NCBI RefSeq assembly: GCF_020404845.1
Contig: NZ_JAIOJZ010000007.1
Coordinates: 62,001-126,000, forward strand
Direction of reading: 5' to 3'
DNA length: 64,000 nucleotides
From: Streptomyces hyderabadensis
GTDB lineage: Bacteria > Actinomycetota > Actinomycetes > Streptomycetales > Streptomycetaceae
A program made the translations under genes and the position numbers. Positions 23,995 to 32,196 of this stretch are shown in pieces. The notes below the pieces were generated by a model that was not told the origin of the DNA, searched no databases, and was given only the letters and a program-made list of their open reading frames with translations. Each line of letters begins with the position of its first letter. Position 1 is the stretch's first letter.

Positions 23995-25425
23995 GTGAAT
24001 GTCGCTGATGCAGCGGAAACGCAGGTTCTGATCGTCGGCGCGGGCCCCACCGGCCTCGCCCTCGGGGTCGACCTGGCCCGGCGCGGGGTGGACGCGCTGG
24101 TCCTGGAGGCCGCGGGGCAGCTGTTCCCGGGCTCGCGGGGCAAGGGCTTCCAGCCCCGCACCATGGAGGTCTTCGACGACCTCGGCGTCCTGGACGCCAT
24201 CCACGCGGTGGGCGGCCCCTACCCGATCGGCATGATCTGGAAGGACGGCGAGCGGGTCGGCGAGCACCACATGTTCGAGCCGGCCGAGCCGAGCGAGGAC
24301 TCGCCGTACAACAGGTCGTGGATGGTGCCGCAGTGGCGCACGCAGGAAGTCCTGGCGGACCGCCTCGCGGAGCTGGGCGGCGAGGTCGCCTTCCACCACG
24401 AGGTCGTCGGTGTCACGCAGGACGCGGCGGGCGTGACCGCACACCTCTCCTCGGGCCGGACCATACGCGCCCGCTACCTGGTCGCGGCGGACGGCGGCCG
24501 GTCGGCGGTGCGCCGCGCGCTGGGCATCGGCATGACCGGCGAGGACGTCGACCCGAACCCGACGCTGGTGGCGGACGTGCGGATCAGCGGCCTGGACCGC
24601 GACAACTGGCACGTCTTCCCCCCGCGCGAGGGCGCCGGCTTCCTCGCCGTCTGCCCCCTGGCCGGCACCGAGGACTTCCAGGTGATGGCGCGGTTCGAGG
24701 AGGGCGCCACGGTGGACACCTCCCCGGACGGCGTCCGCAAGACCGTCGCGGAGCGCTCGCACATCGCCGCCGAGGACGTGACCGAGGTCCGCTGGGCCTC
24801 CGACTTCCGGCCGCGCGCGGCGCTGGCCGACCGCTTCCGCGCCGGCCGGGTGTTCATCGCCGGCGACGCCGCGCACGTGCACTCCCCCGCGGGAGGTCAG
24901 GGGCTGAACACCAGCATCCAGGACGCCTACAACCTGGGCTGGAAGCTGGACGCGGTACTGAAGGCGAGTGCCCCGGCCGCGCTCCTGGACAGCTACGAGG
25001 AGGAACGGCGCCCGATCGCCGCGGACATGCTCAACCTGTCGACCGCCGTGCACCGCGGCGAGGTGCGGCGCGGCAGGGCGACCCGGCAGCTGGGGATCGG
25101 GTACCGGGACTCGTCGCTCACGGTGGAGACACGGGGCACCGTCGGCGAGGACGCGGTGCGGGCCGGGGACCGCGCACCCGACGGCCGGGTGGACGGCGTA
25201 CGGCTCTTCGACGCCTTCCGGGGGCCGCACTGGACGCTGCTGGCGCTGGGCGTCGAGGCGCCCGGCAGTGGCGTGGGCGCGGCGGTACGGGTGGTGCAGG
25301 GAGGCCCGCACGGGGCGTACGGGACGGGGCTGTTCCTCGTACGCCCGGACGGGTACGTCGGGTGGGCCTCGGACACGCCGGAGGGCCTCGACGCCTACCT
25401 GGGCCGGTTCGGGCTGGGCGCCTGA
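23995..25425 (+). CDS. FAD-dependent aromatic monooxygenase
   Basis: 476-residue flavoprotein of the PHBH/RdmE-PgaE group that hydroxylates an aromatic or polyketide substrate using NAD(P)H and O2. Motifs: LIVGAGPTGLALGVDLARRG (FAD GxGxxG, residues about 9-28), RYLVAADGGRSAVRRALGI (DG motif), and FIAGDAAHVHSPAGGQGLN (GD motif). The C-terminal 100 residues are a thioredoxin-like tail typical of this group. GTG 23995 has AAGGAG 7 nt upstream. Control by the divergent TetR suggests induction by a toxic aromatic compound or resistance by modification; no tailoring genes surround it. Confidence 0.92.
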   Translation: MNVADAAETQVLIVGAGPTGLALGVDLARRGVDALVLEAAGQLFPGSRGKGFQPRTMEVFDDLGVLDAIHAVGGPYPIGMIWKDGERVGEHHMFEPAEPSEDSPYNRSWMVPQWRTQEVLADRLAELGGEVAFHHEVVGVTQDAAGVTAHLSSGRTIRARYLVAADGGRSAVRRALGIGMTGEDVDPNPTLVADVRISGLDRDNWHVFPPREGAGFLAVCPLAGTEDFQVMARFEEGATVDTSPDGVRKTVAERSHIAAEDVTEVRWASDFRPRAALADRFRAGRVFIAGDAAHVHSPAGGQGLNTSIQDAYNLGWKLDAVLKASAPAALLDSYEEERRPIAADMLNLSTAVHRGEVRRGRATRQLGIGYRDSSLTVETRGTVGEDAVRAGDRAPDGRVDGVRLFDAFRGPHWTLLALGVEAPGSGVGAAVRVVQGGPHGAYGTGLFLVRPDGYVGWASDTPEGLDAYLGRFGLGA

Positions 25426-25443
25426 GGCCCGAACCCGGTCACG

Positions 25444-25472
25444 CGTGCCCTCAGAAGGCGTCCGAGGGCACG
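25444..25472. terminator. hairpin between convergent genes
   Basis: cgtgccctc (25444-25452) and gagggcacg (25464-25472) form a 9-bp perfect stem that includes the stop codon region of the mutase gene. It may end both convergent transcripts. Confidence 0.45.
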
Positions 25473-27031
25473 TACGTCCCCCAGACCTCCCGCAGCGCGT
25501 TGCACACCTCGCCGACCGTCGCCCGGGCCCGCAGCGCGTCCTTCATCGGGTACAGGACGTTGTCCTCGCCCTCGGCGGCCTTCTTCAGGGCCGCCAGTGC
25601 CGAGTCCACCGTCTGCTGGTCGCGCTCGGCGCGGAGCTTGGCCAGCCGCTCGGCCTGCTGGGCCTCGATGGCCGGGTCGACGCGCAGCGGCTCGTAGGGC
25701 TCCTCCTCGTCGAGCTGGAAGCGGTTGACGCCGACCACGACCCGCTCGCCGGAGTCGGTCTCCTGGGCGATGCGGTAGGCCGAGCGCTCGATCTCGTTCT
25801 TCTGGAAGCCGTGCTCGATGGCGTTGACGGCGCCGCCGAGGTCCTCCACCTTGCCCATCAGCTCCAGCGCGGCCGCCTCGACGTCGTCGGTCATCTTCTC
25901 GACGACGTAGGAGCCGGCGAACGGGTCGACGGTCGCCGTCACGTCCGTCTCGTAGGCGAGGACCTGCTGGGTGCGCAGGGCCAGGCGGGCGGACTTGTCG
26001 GTGGGCAGCGCGATGGCCTCGTCGAAGGAGTTGGTGTGCAGCGACTGCGTGCCGCCGAGGACCGCGCCCAGGCCCTGCACGGCGACGCGGACCAGGTTCA
26101 CCTCGGGCTGCTGGGCGGTCAGCTGCACACCCGCGGTCTGGGTGTGGAAGCGCAGCATCAGCGACTTGGGGTTCTTCGCGCCGAACTCCTCCTTCATCAC
26201 CCGCGCCCAGATCCGGCGGGCCGCCCGGAACTTGGCGACCTCCTCCAGGATCGTCGTGCGGGCCACGAAGAAGAAGGAGAGACGGGGCGCGAAGTCGTCG
26301 ACGTCCATGCCGGCCGCGACCGCGGTGCGCACGTACTCGATGCCGTCGGCGAGGGTGAACGCGATCTCCTGCGCGGGCGAGGCACCGGCCTCGGCCATGT
26401 GGTAGCCGGAGATCGAGATGGTGTTCCACTTCGGGATCTCGGCCCTGCAGTACTTGAAGATGTCCGCGATCAGGCGGAGGGAGGGCTTGGGCGGGAAGAT
26501 GTACGTGCCCCGCGCGATGTACTCCTTCAGCACGTCGTTCTGGATCGTGCCGGTGAGCTTGTCCGCGCTCACGCCCTGCTCCTCGGCGACGAGTTGGTAG
26601 AGCAGGAGCAGCAGGGCGGCCGGCGCGTTGATCGTCATCGACGTGGAGACCTTGTCCAGCGGGATCCCGCCGAACAGCACCCGCATGTCGTCGATGGAGT
26701 CGATGGCGACGCCGACCTTGCCGACCTCGCCGCTCGCGATCGGCGCGTCGGAGTCGTGGCCCATCTGGGTGGGCAGGTCGAAGGCGACCGACAGGCCCAT
26801 CGTGCCGTTGGCGATCAGCTGCTGGTAGCGGGCGTTGGACTCGGTCGCCGTGCCGAAACCGGCGTACTGGCGCATCGTCCAGGGCCGCCCGGTGTACATC
26901 GACGGGTACACGCCCCGGGTGAAGGGGTACGACCCGGGCTCGCCCAGCTTCTCGGCCGGGTCCCAGTCCGCCAGGGAGTCGGGCCCGTAGACCGGTTCGA
27001 TGGGCAGCCCGGACTCGGACTCACGCGTCAT
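25451..27031 (-). CDS. methylmalonyl-CoA mutase-type large subunit (acyl-CoA mutase)
   Basis: 526-residue catalytic (TIM-barrel) subunit of a coenzyme-B12-dependent acyl-CoA mutase. Landmarks: [91 protein letters not shown] and [14 protein letters not shown]. Tyr in RQYAGFG is what methylmalonyl-CoA mutases have at the substrate site, whereas isobutyryl-CoA mutase has Phe. The protein lacks the C-terminal B12-binding domain, so it needs a separate small subunit encoded elsewhere. ATG 27031 has GGGAGG 9 nt upstream. Exact substrate undecided. Confidence 0.92.
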   Translation of the reverse strand: MTRESESGLPIEPVYGPDSLADWDPAEKLGEPGSYPFTRGVYPSMYTGRPWTMRQYAGFGTATESNARYQQLIANGTMGLSVAFDLPTQMGHDSDAPIASGEVGKVGVAIDSIDDMRVLFGGIPLDKVSTSMTINAPAALLLLLYQLVAEEQGVSADKLTGTIQNDVLKEYIARGTYIFPPKPSLRLIADIFKYCRAEIPKWNTISISGYHMAEAGASPAQEIAFTLADGIEYVRTAVAAGMDVDDFAPRLSFFFVARTTILEEVAKFRAARRIWARVMKEEFGAKNPKSLMLRFHTQTAGVQLTAQQPEVNLVRVAVQGLGAVLGGTQSLHTNSFDEAIALPTDKSARLALRTQQVLAYETDVTATVDPFAGSYVVEKMTDDVEAAALELMGKVEDLGGAVNAIEHGFQKNEIERSAYRIAQETDSGERVVVGVNRFQLDEEEPYEPLRVDPAIEAQQAERLAKLRAERDQQTVDSALAALKKAAEGEDNVLYPMKDALRARATVGEVCNALREVWGTYVPSDAF

Positions 27032-27281
27032 GGTGTGATGCCTCCCGCTGAGCACATGTTCGACACACTCGAACTACCCGTCATTAGTCGCCGATACAGA
27101 CCGACACTGCGACGGACTGTATCCGCGCGCGTGCGCCCGGTGGAGAGGCGCACGCTGGGACCTTCCTCACAACCTCGGTGCGGCCCCGGTCACAACGATG
27201 CCGCGCCGTTCGCGAGGCGTCATCCGCGGGAACAACTCAAGGGGACGCCGGTGCGGGGCCGGGGGACGACGGGGGGCCGGG

Positions 27282-28127
27282 ATGCGCGGGACGGGCACGG
27301 GGAGCACGGGACGGACGGTCGCCGTCGCGCTGGGGGCCGTGCTGGTGGCGGGCGGCTGCACCGTGCAGGGCACGGGCCCGGACGGCAGGGGGCACGCGCC
27401 GGTGCGCATAGACGTCACCACCGGGGCCCCGTCGAAGAGCCCGGCGCCCCGGGACCGCCGGTCGCCCAGCGCGCCCTCGCCCCGCCCGGAGCCCGCCCGG
27501 GTGCTGTGGGAGCGGGGCGACACCGGCCGGGACGTCCGTGAACTGCAGGCCAGGCTGCGTCAGGTCGAGTGGCTCGTGGACGGGCCGACCGGGACGTACG
27601 ACGACCTGACCGAGCGCGCGGTGCGCGGCTTCCAGGGCAAGCGCGGACTGCCGCGGACCGGCCGGACGGACACCGTCACCTGGCGGCGGCTGCTCGGGAT
27701 GTCGCACGAGCCGGGCAGGTGGGAGCTGTATCTGATGGGCGGCCAGCCCGCCGCCGCGCCCGACCCGCGCTGCACGACGGGCCGGGTGCTGTGCGTCAGC
27801 AAGTCGAGCCGGACGCTGCGCTGGATGGTCGACGGGCGGACCGTGTCCACGATGTCCGTGCGCTTCGGCTCGCAGTACACGCCGACCCGGGAGGGCGTCT
27901 TCCACGTCTACTGGAAGTCCCGCCACCACGTCTCGACGCTCTACGACTCGGCCATGCCGTACGCGATGTTCTTCAGCGGCGGCCAGGCCGTGCACTACTC
28001 CTACGACTTCGCGGCCCGCGGCTACGCCGGTGCCTCGCACGGCTGTGTCAACGTGCGCGACGAGGCGGCGATCGCGGACCTGTACGCGCAGGTGAGGAAC
28101 GGCGACAAGGTCGTCGTGTACTGGTGA
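27282..28127 (+). CDS. L,D-transpeptidase lipoprotein with peptidoglycan-binding domain
   Basis: Cell-wall cross-linking or modifying enzyme, 281 residues from ATG 27282. The N-terminus is a signal with possible lipobox Cys26 (LVAGGC). Residues about 75-140 are a PG_binding_1 domain (GDTGRDVRELQARLRQVEWL, RAVRGFQGKRGLPRTG). The YkuD domain follows with the catalytic motif SHGCVNVRDEAA and the upstream His in VHYSYDF. An in-frame start at 27198 would put the signal peptide inside the protein and was rejected. Divergent from the mutase gene; beside an ECF sigma/sensor locus that may respond to the envelope. Confidence 0.92.
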   Translation: MRGTGTGSTGRTVAVALGAVLVAGGCTVQGTGPDGRGHAPVRIDVTTGAPSKSPAPRDRRSPSAPSPRPEPARVLWERGDTGRDVRELQARLRQVEWLVDGPTGTYDDLTERAVRGFQGKRGLPRTGRTDTVTWRRLLGMSHEPGRWELYLMGGQPAAAPDPRCTTGRVLCVSKSSRTLRWMVDGRTVSTMSVRFGSQYTPTREGVFHVYWKSRHHVSTLYDSAMPYAMFFSGGQAVHYSYDFAARGYAGASHGCVNVRDEAAIADLYAQVRNGDKVVVYW

Positions 28128-28161
28128 GGCGGCGAGCGGCACCCCCGCCGGACGGTGAAGG

Positions 28162-28200
28162 GGCGCGGACGGGACCGGGGGAACGTGTCCCGCCCGCGCC
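28162..28200. terminator. 14-bp hairpin downstream of the L,D-transpeptidase gene
   Basis: Arms ggcgcggacgggac (28162-28175) and gtcccgcccgcgcc (28187-28200) pair with one A-C mismatch on the plus strand and a full stem with one G-U pair on the minus strand. It can end the L,D-transpeptidase transcript, and fits even better for a minus-strand transcript coming from 28273-28303. Confidence 0.7.
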
Positions 28201-28272
28201 GAGGTGCACGAGCCGCAGGTACGGGGGGAACCCCGGCTCGGTGCGGAAGCCGATGACCAGTCGGCTCACTCA

Positions 28273-28303
28273 TTACTGCGTCACGGCGGCCGAAAGTGTC
28301 ACA
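28273..28303 (-). promoter_or_regulatory. ECF-type promoter candidate A
   Basis: TGTGACAC (28296-28303) and CGCAGTAA (28273-28280) with 15 bp between; identical boxes and spacing are found at 33427-33457. It faces left into a region with no confident gene, toward a GTG-started frame of 73 codons (28048-28269) and the hairpin at 28162-28200. It may drive a small RNA or antisense RNA of roughly 100 nt. Confidence 0.5.
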
Positions 28304-28343
28304 CCCCCGGCGGAAGAAACCTCGCCGCCCATGAAAGCGCAGG

Positions 28344-29507
28344 TCAGACGGTGCTCGCGGCGGACGACGCGTCGGGCTGGGGCGGCCGGGACTCACGGCC
28401 GGAGGAGGCGTGCGGGTCGCGGGGGCGGTACGGGTGGGCGGGGTGCTGGGGAGCGCGGCCGGGCGTGGCTATGTCGGGGTCGGCGTCGTCGGCGTCGTCA
28501 CCGCTGCCGCCGTCGCCGTCGTCCTGGTCCCCGTCGTCGCCCTTCTTCCCGCTGTTGCCCTTGCCGTTCTTGTCGCCCTTACCGCTCTTGTCCTTCTTTT
28601 CCTTCTTGCTCTTCTTGTCGCTCTCGCCGTTCTTCTCGCCCTGGCCGTCGCCGTCGCCCGAGTCCCTGCGCGGCTCGCCCTCGCGGGCCGGGTCCGCCGC
28701 GTCGCCGTGGTCGCCGCCGTCCCGGCCGCCGCCGGCGGTCCCGGCGAGGAGGGTGGCGCAGTACTTCGCGACCCGTGCCGCGCCCCCGGCCGCCTCCTTC
28801 AGCGCGCGCCGGTGGGCGGTGTCGAGTTCCTTGCCGGCGCGCACCGTGCGGCAGGACGCGGCGAGGCCCGACCGCTGTCCGGCAGAGCCGCCCCGGTCGG
28901 GGTCGTCGGCGTCGTCGCCGTCCCGCGGCGTGGTGCCGCCGTCGGGCGTGCCCGGGGCGGTGCCGGGTACCGACCCGCCCCGCAGGCCCTCCAGCGGCGA
29001 GGGCGGGGCGGAGGGGCGGCCCGGGGAGACCGCGGCCGAGACGGTGGCGGCGGGTTCCGGTTCGCCGCGGTCGAAGGGGGTCGGCAGCACTCCGGTTCCG
29101 GCCGCCGCGGCCACGCCGCCGATCATGCCGACGGTCAGCGCGGCGGCCAGCCCGAGGCGCAGGGGGCGGCTCCGGCGCGGACGCCGGGCGCCCTCGCCGC
29201 GCGGGCCGATGCGGACCAGCCCGGCCTCGGCGGCCCGGCCGGCGGCACCCTGCCCGAGGGCGGCCCGGGCCGCCGCGCACGCGTCGGCCCGCTCGGCGCC
29301 CACCTTGCGGAAGGCGGCCAACGCGGCGGCCTCGCCGGGCAGTTCCTCGCCGGTCGGCGCCGGTGGGGCGGAGAGCGCGGCCAGCGCCACGACGAGGCGC
29401 GCGGCCCGGTCGCGGGCCGCGGGGTCGAGACCCTCCAGTGGCTCTCCGCGCAGCAGGAGCTCCGCCGTTTCGCGGTCCAGCCACTTGTCCTGCTCGTCGG
29501 CCATCAC
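28344..29507 (-). CDS. membrane sensor/anti-sigma candidate paired with ECF sigma 1
   Basis: 387 residues: a cytoplasmic N-terminal part with helical AALAAFRKVGAERADACAAA, one membrane segment (about 118-140, LGLAAALTVGMIGGVAAAA), and a long outer part. The outer part contains a small domain with Cys219 and Cys250 (AASCRTVRAG ... RVAKYCATLL) and then a highly charged Asp/Gly/Lys-rich tail. It lacks the HxxxCxxC of zinc anti-sigma factors. The start GTG 29507 (or ATG 29504) overlaps the sigma stop, so the two are translationally coupled. A paralogue with the same outer Cys domain is at 30533-31492. The anti-sigma role is inferred from position and topology. Confidence 0.78.
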   Translation of the reverse strand: MMADEQDKWLDRETAELLLRGEPLEGLDPAARDRAARLVVALAALSAPPAPTGEELPGEAAALAAFRKVGAERADACAAARAALGQGAAGRAAEAGLVRIGPRGEGARRPRRSRPLRLGLAAALTVGMIGGVAAAAGTGVLPTPFDRGEPEPAATVSAAVSPGRPSAPPSPLEGLRGGSVPGTAPGTPDGGTTPRDGDDADDPDRGGSAGQRSGLAASCRTVRAGKELDTAHRRALKEAAGGAARVAKYCATLLAGTAGGGRDGGDHGDAADPAREGEPRRDSGDGDGQGEKNGESDKKSKKEKKDKSGKGDKNGKGNSGKKGDDGDQDDGDGGSGDDADDADPDIATPGRAPQHPAHPYRPRDPHASSGRESRPPQPDASSAASTV

Positions 29508-30232
29508 ATGTCCTTCTGCGTCCGCGCACGCGTATGCGTCACACTCGCGGACGTCACCGCACGGCCGTGCGGTTCTCGCTGCGGGGGCAGGGCGTCGAGC
29601 CCGCCGCCGGATTCCGGATCGCCGCCGAGCAGCTCGGCCAGCCGCTTCAGGCCGCGGTGCGCCGCCGTGCGCACGGCGCCCGGCCGCTTGCCCAGGGTCT
29701 CGGCGGCGCTCTTGGCGTCCAGGCCCATCACCACGCGCAGGACGACCGCCTCGGCCTGGTCCTGGGGCAGCCGGGCGATGAGGGAGAGGGCGCTGCCGGT
29801 GGCCAGTGCCTCCATCGCCTCGCCCGCGGTGTCGGACTCCGCGGGCTTGCCCGTCAGCTCCGTCTCGTCGCCGCCGATCACCGGCCGGCGGCCGCGCATC
29901 CGGATGTGGTCCAGCGCGCGGTTACGGGCGATGCGGGCGGCCCAGCCGCGGAAGCGGTCGGCGTCGCCGTCGAAGCGTTCCAGGTCGCGGGCTATCTGGA
30001 GCCAGGCCTCGGAGGCCACGTCCTCGGCGTCGTGGTCGCCGACGAGCGTGCGCACGTATCCCAGCAGCCGCGGCTGCACGGCGCGGTACACGGTCCGGAA
30101 CGCGCTCTCGTCCCCGTCCTGTGCCGCACGCACCGCGGCGGTCAGCTCCGCGTCGTCCCCCAGCACCGAGAAGCCTTTCTGCGCCTGAGCCGGCGCCGCT
30201 CTCGCGGACCTGGTCCTCGCCGTCGTGGTCAC
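29504..30232 (-). CDS. ECF RNA polymerase sigma factor 1
   Basis: About 242 residues from GTG 30232. Region 2 is seen in LGYVRTLVGDHDAEDVASEA and FRGWAARIARNRALDHIR; region 4 in LIARLPQDQAEAVVLRVVMG and GKRPGAVRTAAHRGLKRLAE. The C-terminal 45 residues are an extra basic tail that carries a copy of the TGTGACGC...CGCAG element (29513-29543) in its DNA. The start is not certain: ATG at 30340 with GAGAGG upstream would add 36 residues without homology. It is followed by its overlapping membrane partner. No -35/-10 of the shared ECF type is found directly upstream. Confidence 0.88.
   Translation of the reverse strand: MTTTARTRSARAAPAQAQKGFSVLGDDAELTAAVRAAQDGDESAFRTVYRAVQPRLLGYVRTLVGDHDAEDVASEAWLQIARDLERFDGDADRFRGWAARIARNRALDHIRMRGRRPVIGGDETELTGKPAESDTAGEAMEALATGSALSLIARLPQDQAEAVVLRVVMGLDAKSAAETLGKRPGAVRTAAHRGLKRLAELLGGDPESGGGLDALPPQREPHGRAVTSASVTHTRARTQKDM
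29513..29543 (-). promoter_or_regulatory. ECF-type promoter-like element F inside sigma 1
   Basis: TGTGACGC (29536-29543) and CGCAGAAG (29513-29520) with the 15-bp spacing of the other copies, lying in the last codons of sigma 1 just before the start of the membrane partner. It may be fortuitous, since it is also constrained as coding sequence. Confidence 0.3.
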
Positions 30233-30532
30233 TCGATCGATGGTCGGTCGCGGCGGTCTCCCGCGACCCGTCGCGGGAGCGAGCCCCCCGCTGCATCGGC
30301 GCGAATGGCACGTTACGTCTTGAAACCGCCACTCGTCCATGTCCCTCTCGCATTGCCGTACAAGATGCAACTAACCCGTGACGCGGTGAGGTGTGACAGA
30401 AAACGCAGCCGCGGCGCTGAAGGGAGTACGGGCCGCCGCGCGGCCCGTGCCGCGCGACGGCCGGGGCCTCTCCTGTGGGGGGTGGCGGCCCCGGCCGTTG
30501 CCTTGGCCACCGCGGTCGTCCCTGGTGAGGGC
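30233..30532. other. 300-bp gap upstream of ECF sigma 1
   Basis: No gene seen. Must contain the sigma 1 promoter. A TGTGACAG...CGCTGAAG pair with the same 15-bp spacing occurs on the plus strand (30392-30422), but no plus-strand gene follows, so I do not call it a promoter. An AT-richer stretch near 30340-30380 is the likely promoter area for the minus-strand gene. Confidence 0.5.
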
Positions 30533-31492
30533 CTATGGGCGGTTCCCGTCCGGGACCTGCGCCGCGGCGCTGCCGCCGTCACCGGCCTCCGGAACGACGT
30601 CTCCTGCGCCCACGCCGCCGTCGCCGACGCTTCCCTCTCCGACGAGCCCGTCGGCGCCGGTCCCCGCGCCGGCGCCCTCCGTGCCGGAGCCCTCCGCCCC
30701 GCCGTTCCCCGCGTCACTCCCGCCGGAGCCGTTCCCGGCACCGGTCGACGGTCCCGGCCCGGCCGGGAGGCCGAGTTGCTCGGCGCAGTAGGCCTTGACC
30801 TGCTCCGCACCGCCCGCCGCCACGACCAGCCGCTGCCAGGCCGCGGCGTCCAGCACCTTGCCGTGGCCCGCCAGCCGCTCGTGGGCGCGGCACTGGGCCT
30901 CGGTGTCCCGACCCGCGTCCTGGCGGTCCGGCGGCGTGATGACACGGGGCGGCGCGGAGGTCCCCGGGGACGTGGAGACTCGCGGGGGCGCGGGGGCCGG
31001 GGTGCCGGGACCGGGGGTACTGCCCGGTGGGGTGGCGACCGGCCGGACCGAGGCGGCGTCGGAGGCGGCGGGCGGGCGGGTCCGGTCCGGGCCGCCGTCG
31101 TCCGCGGTGGCGCCGCCGCCCCCGCCCATGGCCGCGTAGGCGACCCCGCCCAGGGTGAGGCTCGCCAGCAGGACGGACAGGGCCGTCCTCAGCGTGCGGC
31201 CGGGGTGTCGCCCGTCGCGCGGCCGCCAGTCGTCCCGCCGCCGGGTGCGCGCGGCACGGGCCGGTTGCGCCTCGCGGGCGGCCCGGAAGGCGGCCAGGGC
31301 GCGGCGCTCGCCCTCGGCGTCCGCGCCCTTGGCCCGCAGCGCCGCGGCGAGCAGCGCCTCCGTGCCGGGCAGGCCGCCGGGGACGGGCCGGGGACCGGCG
31401 TCGCGGCCGTCGCCCGCCCCGTGCCGTGCGCCGCCCATGCCCGTCTCCGCTCCCGCTCGGTCTCCGGGGCCGCCGCCCTCGGCGCCCCTCAT
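30533..31492 (-). CDS. membrane sensor/anti-sigma candidate paired with ECF sigma 2
   Basis: 319 residues, paralogous to 28344-29507 in layout: cytoplasmic RRALAAFRAAREAQ helix, one membrane segment (about 102-122, LRTALSVLLASLTLGGVAYA), a Pro/Thr-rich linker, then an outer domain with Cys201 and Cys236 (EAQCRAHERLAGHGKV ... AGGAEQVKAYCAEQLG). This is the same Cys spacing class as the first protein, and is followed by a Gly/Ala-rich tail. ATG 31492 overlaps the sigma 2 stop (ATGA). The conserved outer domain suggests that both pairs sense a related extracytoplasmic signal, possibly thiol or envelope state. Confidence 0.78.
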   Translation of the reverse strand: MRGAEGGGPGDRAGAETGMGGARHGAGDGRDAGPRPVPGGLPGTEALLAAALRAKGADAEGERRALAAFRAAREAQPARAARTRRRDDWRPRDGRHPGRTLRTALSVLLASLTLGGVAYAAMGGGGGATADDGGPDRTRPPAASDAASVRPVATPPGSTPGPGTPAPAPPRVSTSPGTSAPPRVITPPDRQDAGRDTEAQCRAHERLAGHGKVLDAAAWQRLVVAAGGAEQVKAYCAEQLGLPAGPGPSTGAGNGSGGSDAGNGGAEGSGTEGAGAGTGADGLVGEGSVGDGGVGAGDVVPEAGDGGSAAAQVPDGNRP

Positions 31493-32106
31493 GTCGACTC
31501 CCCCAGCGTCCGGGGACCGTCATCCGTCACACCGTCGGCCCCCAGCTGCCGTGCCAGCCGCTTCAGCCCCCGGTACGTCGCCGTACGCACCGCGCCCGGC
31601 CGCTTGCCCAGCACGCGCGCGGCGGCGGGTCCGTCGAGACCGACGACGACCCGCAGCAGGACGGCCTCGGCCTGGTCCCGCGGCAGCGTCGCGACCAGGG
31701 CGAGCGCGGCCCCGGTGGAGAGCGTCTCCAGGGCCTGGTCGTGCGTGCTGTGCGGGCCCGGCAGGTCCAGCACGTCCTGCTCCAGCGCCGTGGGCCGGGG
31801 CCGCACCTTCTGGCGGCGCAGGTGGTCCAGGGCCCGGTGCCGGGCGATGGTCGCCGTCCAGCCCCGGAAGCCCGCCCCGTCGCCCTTGAAACGCCCCAGG
31901 TCACGGGCTATCTCCAGCCAGGCGTCCGCCGCTACGTCCTCGGCGTCGTCCCCGACCAGCCCGCGCACGTAGCCCAGCAGCCCCGGCTGCACGAGCCGGT
32001 AGGCGACCGCGAAGGCGGCCTCGTCACCTTGCTGGGCCCGCGCGACGGCCGCGCCCAGTTCCCCGTCGTGCGCCTGTACGCGGCGGGGTTCCCCTCGCTG
32101 GCCCAA
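31489..32106 (-). CDS. ECF RNA polymerase sigma factor 2
   Basis: ECF sigma factor with region 2 (LGYVRGLVGDDAEDVAADA, FRGWTATIARHRALDHLRR) and region 4 (LPRDQAEAVLLRVVVGLDG, GKRPGAVRTATYRGLKRLA). TTG 32106 is proposed as the start because GAGGA lies 6 nt upstream and because the alternative GTG 32184 falls between the -35 and -10 boxes of promoter C (32166-32196). If promoter C is real, transcripts would begin downstream of 32184. With GTG 32184 the protein would be 231 residues. Strongly similar to sigma 1, consistent with duplication of the whole pair. Confidence 0.87.
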   Translation of the reverse strand: MGQRGEPRRVQAHDGELGAAVARAQQGDEAAFAVAYRLVQPGLLGYVRGLVGDDAEDVAADAWLEIARDLGRFKGDGAGFRGWTATIARHRALDHLRRQKVRPRPTALEQDVLDLPGPHSTHDQALETLSTGAALALVATLPRDQAEAVLLRVVVGLDGPAAARVLGKRPGAVRTATYRGLKRLARQLGADGVTDDGPRTLGEST

Positions 32107-32165
32107 GAACCGTCCTCGTCCGTACCGAGTCGTGCGCGCGCTCGGGTGAGCCCGCCCCCCACGGT

Positions 32166-32196
32166 CATCAGCGTCGCGGCGCACAGAAGTGTCACA
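32166..32196 (-). promoter_or_regulatory. ECF-type promoter candidate C, before sigma 2
   Basis: TGTGACAC (32189-32196) and CGCTGATG (32166-32173) with 15 bp between. The -35-like box is identical to copies A and B. It suggests that sigma 2 is transcribed by itself or by sigma 1. Confidence 0.5.

Noticed and set aside
27058..27074. GTTCGA-N5-TCGAAC inverted repeat, considered as a LexA box
   Set aside because: The actinobacterial SOS box is TCGAAC-N4-GTTCGA; the arms here are in the opposite order.
27032..27281. Searched for a c-di-AMP or cobalamin riboswitch between the mutase and L,D-transpeptidase genes
   Set aside because: No hallmark segments of either aptamer are recognisable.
28048..28269. 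73-codon minus frame overlapping the L,D-transpeptidase gene end
   Set aside because: The first 27 residues look protein-like, but the rest is Arg/Pro-rich shadow; not called as a gene.
30392..30422. TGTGACAG-N15-CGCTGAAG on the plus strand
   Set aside because: Matches the ECF pattern loosely but points at no plus-strand gene; kept only as a weak note.
27569..31972. Plus-strand open frame of over 1400 codons
   Set aside because: Arg/Pro-rich composition without domains; it lies over well-supported genes on the minus strand. Typical of high-GC DNA.
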